21,575 nucleotides of DNA from Paulinella micropora. Taxonomy: Eukaryota > Cercozoa > Imbricatea > Euglyphida. Below are positions 1 to 21,575 of this stretch, piece after piece. The DNA is taken from NCBI GenBank assembly GCA_009731375.1, contig BJOX01000326.1, positions 16,575 through 38,149 on the forward strand, given 5' to 3'. The position numbers were made by a program, and so were the translations under genes. Below the pieces are notes generated by a model. The model saw nothing but the letters and a program-made list of their open reading frames with translations. It did no database searches and was not told the origin of the DNA. Within the stretch, counting starts at the first letter, position 1; every line of letters starts with the position of its first letter.

Positions 1-178
1 AGCAGCAGCCGCAGCAGTAGCAGCAGCCGCAGCAGTAGCAGCAGCCGCAGCAGTAGCAGCAGCCGCAGCAGTAGCAGCAGCCGCAGCAGCAGCAGCAGCC
101 GCAGCAGTAGCAGCAGCCGCAGCAGCAGCAGCAGCAGTAGCAGCAGTAGCAGCAGTAGCAGCAGTAGCAGTTAGTAGT
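1..178. repeat. AGC/CCGCAG trinucleotide array
   Basis: Units of 18 bp (AGCAGCAGCCGCAGCAGT) in tandem, passing into AGC/AGT. All frames are open for long stretches only because of the repeat. Confidence 0.95.
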
Positions 179-326
179 TAGTAGTTAGTAGTTTAGTTAG
201 TAGTTAGTTAGTAGTTAGTAAAGTAGTAGTAGTAGTAGTATAGGTAGTAGTATAGGTAGTAGATAGTAGTAGTAGTAGTAGTAGTATTAACTTAAGTTAA
301 GGTTTAGTAGTAGTTTAGTAGTTTAT

Positions 327-399
<73 letters not shown>

Positions 400-634
400 T
401 AGTAGTTAGTAGTTAGTAGTTAGTAGTTAGTAGTTAGTAGTTAGTAGTTAGTAGTTAGTAGTTAGTAGTTAGTAGTAAGTAGTAGTAGTAGTAGTATAGG
501 TAGTAGTATAGGTAGTAGATAGTAGTAGTAGTAGTAGTAGTATTAACTTAAGTTAAGGTTTAGTAGTAGTTTAGTAGTTTATTAGTAGTTTAGTAGTTTA
601 GTAGTTTAGTAGTTTAGTAGTAGTAGTTAGTAGT

Positions 635-705
<71 letters not shown>

Positions 706-1194
706 TAGGTAGTAGATAGTAGTAGTAGTAGTAGTATAGGTAGTAGATAGTAGTAGTAGTAGTAGTATAGGTAGTAGATAGTAGTAGTAGTAGTAGTATA
801 GGTAGTAGATAGTAGTAGTAGTAGTAGTAGTATTAACTTAAGTTAAGGTTTAGTAGTTTAGTAGTTTATTAGTAGTTTAGTAGTTTAGTAGTTTAGTAGT
901 TTAGTAGTTTAGTAGTTTAGTAGTTGGTAGTTAGTAGGAAGTAGGAAGTAGGAAGTAGTAAGTAGTAGCAGTAGTAGTAGTAGTAGTAGGGTGGTGGTAG
1001 TAGTGGTGGTGGTAGTAGTGGTGGTGGTAGTAGTAGTAGTGGTAGTAGTAGTAGTGGTAGTAGTAGTGGTAGTGGTAGTGGTGGTGGTGGTGGTGGTGGT
1101 GGTGGTGGTGGTGGTAGTGGTAGTAGTAGTAGTAGTAGTAGTGGTCGTAGTAGTGGTCGTAGTAGTAGAAGTAGAAGTAGTAGAAGTAGAAGTG

Positions 1195-1237
<43 letters not shown>

Positions 1238-1242
1238 ACGTG

Positions 1243-1305
<63 letters not shown>

Positions 1306-1338
1306 ATAGTAGTAATAGTAGTTTTAGTAGTAGTATAG
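179..1338. repeat. (AGT)n/(GTG)n arrays with an embedded palindromic unit
   Basis: AGT repeats with TTAG, TATAGG and GTG variants. A longer unit carrying TTAACTTAAGTTAAGG occurs at 287, 543 and 833. The GTG-rich part (about 990-1330) gives long poly-Val and poly-Leu frames that are not genes. Confidence 0.95.
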
Positions 1339-1438
1339 TAGTAGAATGCAAACGATTTGTCTTGCTAGCACAGCTTATTGGCTGAGTGGTTTTTTTTTGC
1401 TCCATTCCATGAACTTTCCTCCAAATCTTTATCGATAG
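1339..1438. other. Short unique segment before exon 1
   Basis: About 100 bp with balanced composition ending in TTTATCGATAG. It is either the end of an upstream intron or a 5' UTR. A T run at about 1391-1398 lies 40 bp before the acceptor. Confidence 0.45.
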
Positions 1439-19640
<18,202 letters not shown>

Positions 19641-19724
19641 AGTGATTTTTTTTTTGACGAAGTTTTATATATATATATACATATAAGTTTTTTACAGCAT
19701 CTTCAAGAGTCAAAAAATTTGGAA

Positions 19725-19902
19725 GCAGAAAGAAAAGACAAGAAAAGAAAAGAAAGGAAAGGAAAGGAAAGAGAAAGAAAAGAAGAGAGGAGAAGAGAAG
19801 AGAAAAAAAAAGGGGGGGGGGAAAGAAAAGAAAAGAGAAGAAAGAAAGAACGAAAGAAAGAACGAAAGAAAGAACGAACGAACGAAAGAAAGAAAGAAAG
19901 AA

Positions 19903-19946
<44 letters not shown>

Positions 19947-19950
19947 TAGA
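19725..19950. repeat. Purine-rich (AAAG/GAAC/GA) tract
   Basis: Polypurine DNA with a G run at about 19811-19820, GAAC repeats and a terminal GA array. It ends about 35 bp from the stop of the TRAF-like gene and probably forms part of its 3' UTR as a pyrimidine tract. Confidence 0.85.
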
Positions 19951-19986
19951 AATAGAAAAATGATTTTCGCTTTGAAGCGTGTGCAA

Positions 19987-21405
19987 TCAACGGCGCTGGT
20001 GTCGTGTCCTTTTAGAAGAAGGCTCCTCTTCGGGTTCCGTTTTCTCAGCTTTCCCTCTTTTCCCTTGTTTGTCTTTTTGGGTCAGCTGACGTTGGAGATC
20101 CTTGAGCTGCTGCTGGAGGTCCTTGATTTCCTGTTGTTGTTGCTTTTGTTGTTGCTGCTGTTGTTGCTGCTGCTGCTGAACATCCGAAAGCTGCTGCTGG
20201 GAATCTTCTTTTTGGTCTTTTTGGGTCAGCTGACGTTGGAGATCCTTGAGCTGCTGCTGGAGGTCCTTGATTTCATGTTGTTGTTGCTTTTGTTGTTGCT
20301 GTTGTTGTTGCTGCTGCTGCTGAACAACCGAAAGCTGCTGCTGGGAATCTTCAAGCTGCTTGAGCAGGAAAGGTACATGCTTGAAGGAATTCTGTTTACT
20401 GTGGGCCCACACCTTGATGTCGCTCACTTCCAGCTTCACAAGCGTTCCTGGCTCCACTTTCAAAAATTGAATAACGCCTAATGCATTATGCATTAGATCA
20501 TGTGCTTTCGCTAAAAAATCTGCTGCTCTTTCTTGTATAGCATCAGGCTTCACCACCCAGGCCGTTGCTCTGTAGCTGAAGTATCTTGCCTTGTCAAAGT
20601 ACAAAAATAAACTGTAAAATCCTTTGTGTTCAGGACTAGTGGCTGGAGAAATTTGGAACCACACGTTTGTTCCATCAGCCATTGTATACTTGCCACTGGA
20701 ATGTACTTCCTGTGACAGCAGCACGTATTCCATCAAGTAGATTTTCTCCTCTTGTGCTTCCCCCAACATCATTTCCAGATGCTTCGTTGTCTCTGCTTTC
20801 ATGTGATCTTCAATATCTTTGACTGCAGATCGTTTGGCTTCGAAGCGACAGCCGAGCGCCGCGAATTGGCAACGAGCTACCGTGTCCGGGCCCCGCGTCA
20901 GCTTGCACTTTTCCTCATGAACTTGCATGTCCTTGCGCTTGCAAGTGTGCTTGCAAGCAAAAGGGCAATTGATCTCCAGCTCCTTGCACTCAGCAAGATG
21001 CGCGCGCATGGCAGACTTCAGCACTCGCTGCGAGCACATAACACAGGGCTCGGTGTTGGCAAAGCATACTTTCTCATGCTGTTCCCACCATTCTCCCTTC
21101 CCAAACTGGCCTGTAGCGTTGCATTTGTCTGGATCGACATGACATCGTACACGAAGTTCTGAAATCTTGCGCCGGAATGCGACATCCGGGTGCAGGTTAC
21201 TTTTCTTCACATTTACTCTACACACAGGGCACGGAGTTCCCTCACCCTCGAAAATGTCTTTGACGCAGACTTCACAGTACCGATGGCCGCACTGGGCACC
21301 CACGATCGCTTGCATGGCATTTCGCAGAACACCCAAGCAGATGGGACACGCATACTCCTCAGTCTCCCCCACAAACCAGTTTGTGTCTAATTCTTTCACC
21401 TCCAT
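19987..21405 (-). CDS. RING finger / TRAF-type zinc-finger protein with Q-rich C-terminus
   Basis: 472 residues in one uninterrupted frame. The frame extends ten codons upstream from a TTG, but the first in-frame ATG is at 21405 (MEVKELDTNWF). A C3HC4 RING lies at residues 20-62 (C20, C23, C39, H41, C44, C47, C59, C62), followed by four TRAF-type zinc-finger modules (C88/C95/H110/C114; C121/C124/H136/C140; C147/C151/H163/C167; C179/C186/H201/H209). Known TRAF-like RING proteins act as E3 ubiquitin ligases or signalling adaptors, so ligase activity is inferred. Residues about 235-335 form a globular region (NVWFQISPATSP, GFYSLFLYFDKARYF) in the place of a MATH/TRAF-C domain; I do not see clear MATH landmarks. 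Residues about 350-445 are two Q-rich coiled-coil repeats, and the end is basic (KRTRHQRR), a possible nuclear signal. It has no introns, unlike its neighbour, and converges with it. Confidence 0.92.
   Translation of the reverse strand: MEVKELDTNWFVGETEEYACPICLGVLRNAMQAIVGAQCGHRYCEVCVKDIFEGEGTPCPVCRVNVKKSNLHPDVAFRRKISELRVRCHVDPDKCNATGQFGKGEWWEQHEKVCFANTEPCVMCSQRVLKSAMRAHLAECKELEINCPFACKHTCKRKDMQVHEEKCKLTRGPDTVARCQFAALGCRFEAKRSAVKDIEDHMKAETTKHLEMMLGEAQEEKIYLMEYVLLSQEVHSSGKYTMADGTNVWFQISPATSPEHKGFYSLFLYFDKARYFSYRATAWVVKPDAIQERAADFLAKAHDLMHNALGVIQFLKVEPGTLVKLEVSDIKVWAHSKQNSFKHVPFLLKQLEDSQQQLSVVQQQQQQQQQQQKQQQHEIKDLQQQLKDLQRQLTQKDQKEDSQQQLSDVQQQQQQQQQQQKQQQQEIKDLQQQLKDLQRQLTQKDKQGKRGKAEKTEPEEEPSSKRTRHQRR
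20071..20358 (-). repeat. 144-bp in-frame tandem duplication inside the TRAF-like gene
   Basis: Two 144-bp units (48 codons each) encode EDSQQQLS, a Q11 run, KQQQ, EIKDLQQQLKDLQRQLTQKD. They differ at a handful of bases (for example CATCC/CAACC, TCCTG/TCATG). The glutamine codons mix CAG and CAA, and the units keep a heptad-like L spacing that supports a coiled coil. Confidence 0.95.
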
Positions 21406-21575
21406 GACCTCAACACACAAAGAAAACACATGCAAATGAGAATCTTCTCACAGAAACACAGACAGGCAATGTCTAGACTGATCAAAAAGACATGGTAGGT
21501 GGATGCCCGATATGCAGACAAACAAACACAGAAGGGGGGGGGGGGGGGGGGGGTGTTGTTTTTTTTTTTTTTTTT
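21406..21575. promoter_or_regulatory. Upstream region of the TRAF-like gene
   Basis: About 170 bp including a G run (21534-21553) and a T run (21556-21575) at the window edge. It should contain the 5' UTR and possibly the promoter on the - strand, but no defined motif is recognised. Confidence 0.3.

Noticed and set aside
917-1405. Long poly-Leu and poly-Val reading frames
   Set aside because: They are translations of AGT/GTG trinucleotide repeats; no non-repeat protein content.
19960-21439. + strand frames opposite the TRAF-like gene
   Set aside because: They are antisense shadows; the RING and zinc-finger cysteines are on the - strand.

Overview
The window is eukaryotic nuclear DNA. It shows spliceosomal GT-AG introns, non-LTR retrotransposon debris, a RING/TRAF-type zinc-finger protein and an extreme load of simple repeats. 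I cannot name the species. The combination fits a microsatellite-rich protist or an early-branching animal relative better than a bacterium, virus or organelle. Three runs of N mark assembly gaps: 11168-11748, 15870-15879 and 17867-17876.

The main result is a split gene on the + strand that no long reading frame shows. Fourteen short exons between 1439 and 18778 join into a protein of about 360 residues. It is a ribonuclease-inhibitor/NLRC3-type leucine-rich-repeat (LRR) protein with a short basic, alanine-rich tail and a stop at 18776-18778. Splice phases agree at 12 of 13 junctions; the junction between exons 8 and 9, beside an assembly gap, does not close. Coding sequence is about 1.1 kb of 17.3 kb. 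Almost every intron is filled by microsatellite arrays: ACAT, CCCTTA/CCTTTA, GATA/CTAT, ATT, poly-C/CT, GA and CAAT.

Fragments of the gene's own exons are repeated many times inside these introns, always as the edge of an exon with one splice site, joined to the neighbouring microsatellite. Exon 2 gives the donor-side unit of a 16-copy array, exon 3 gives three acceptor-side copies, exon 6 gives copies of both edges, exon 7 gives three donor-side copies, and exons 4 and 10 give one each. At least two families of non-LTR retrotransposon remnants lie in introns, and both end in the same CATCTATC-type tail that runs straight into GATA/CTAT arrays. A palindromic element of about 155 bp occurs twice.

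Layout: 1-1338 AGC/AGT trinucleotide repeats; 1439-1570 exon 1; 1571-5956 exon 2 and its arrays, then a retroelement 3' end and hexamer/GATA arrays; 5957-7716 exons 3 to 5; 7717-9229 palindromic element, copies of the exon 6 start, exon 6; 9230-13163 repeats, gap, retroelement copies, exon 7; 13164-15603 CTAT arrays with exon 7 copies, an inverted LINE fragment, exon 8; 15604-18778 exons 9 to 14; 18779-19986 convergent intergenic DNA; 19987-21405 an intronless RING/TRAF-type zinc-finger gene on the - strand; then an upstream region ending in poly-G/poly-T. The two genes converge. Nothing in the sequence proves that they act together, though TRAF-like and NLR-like LRR proteins are both common in innate-immune-type signalling.
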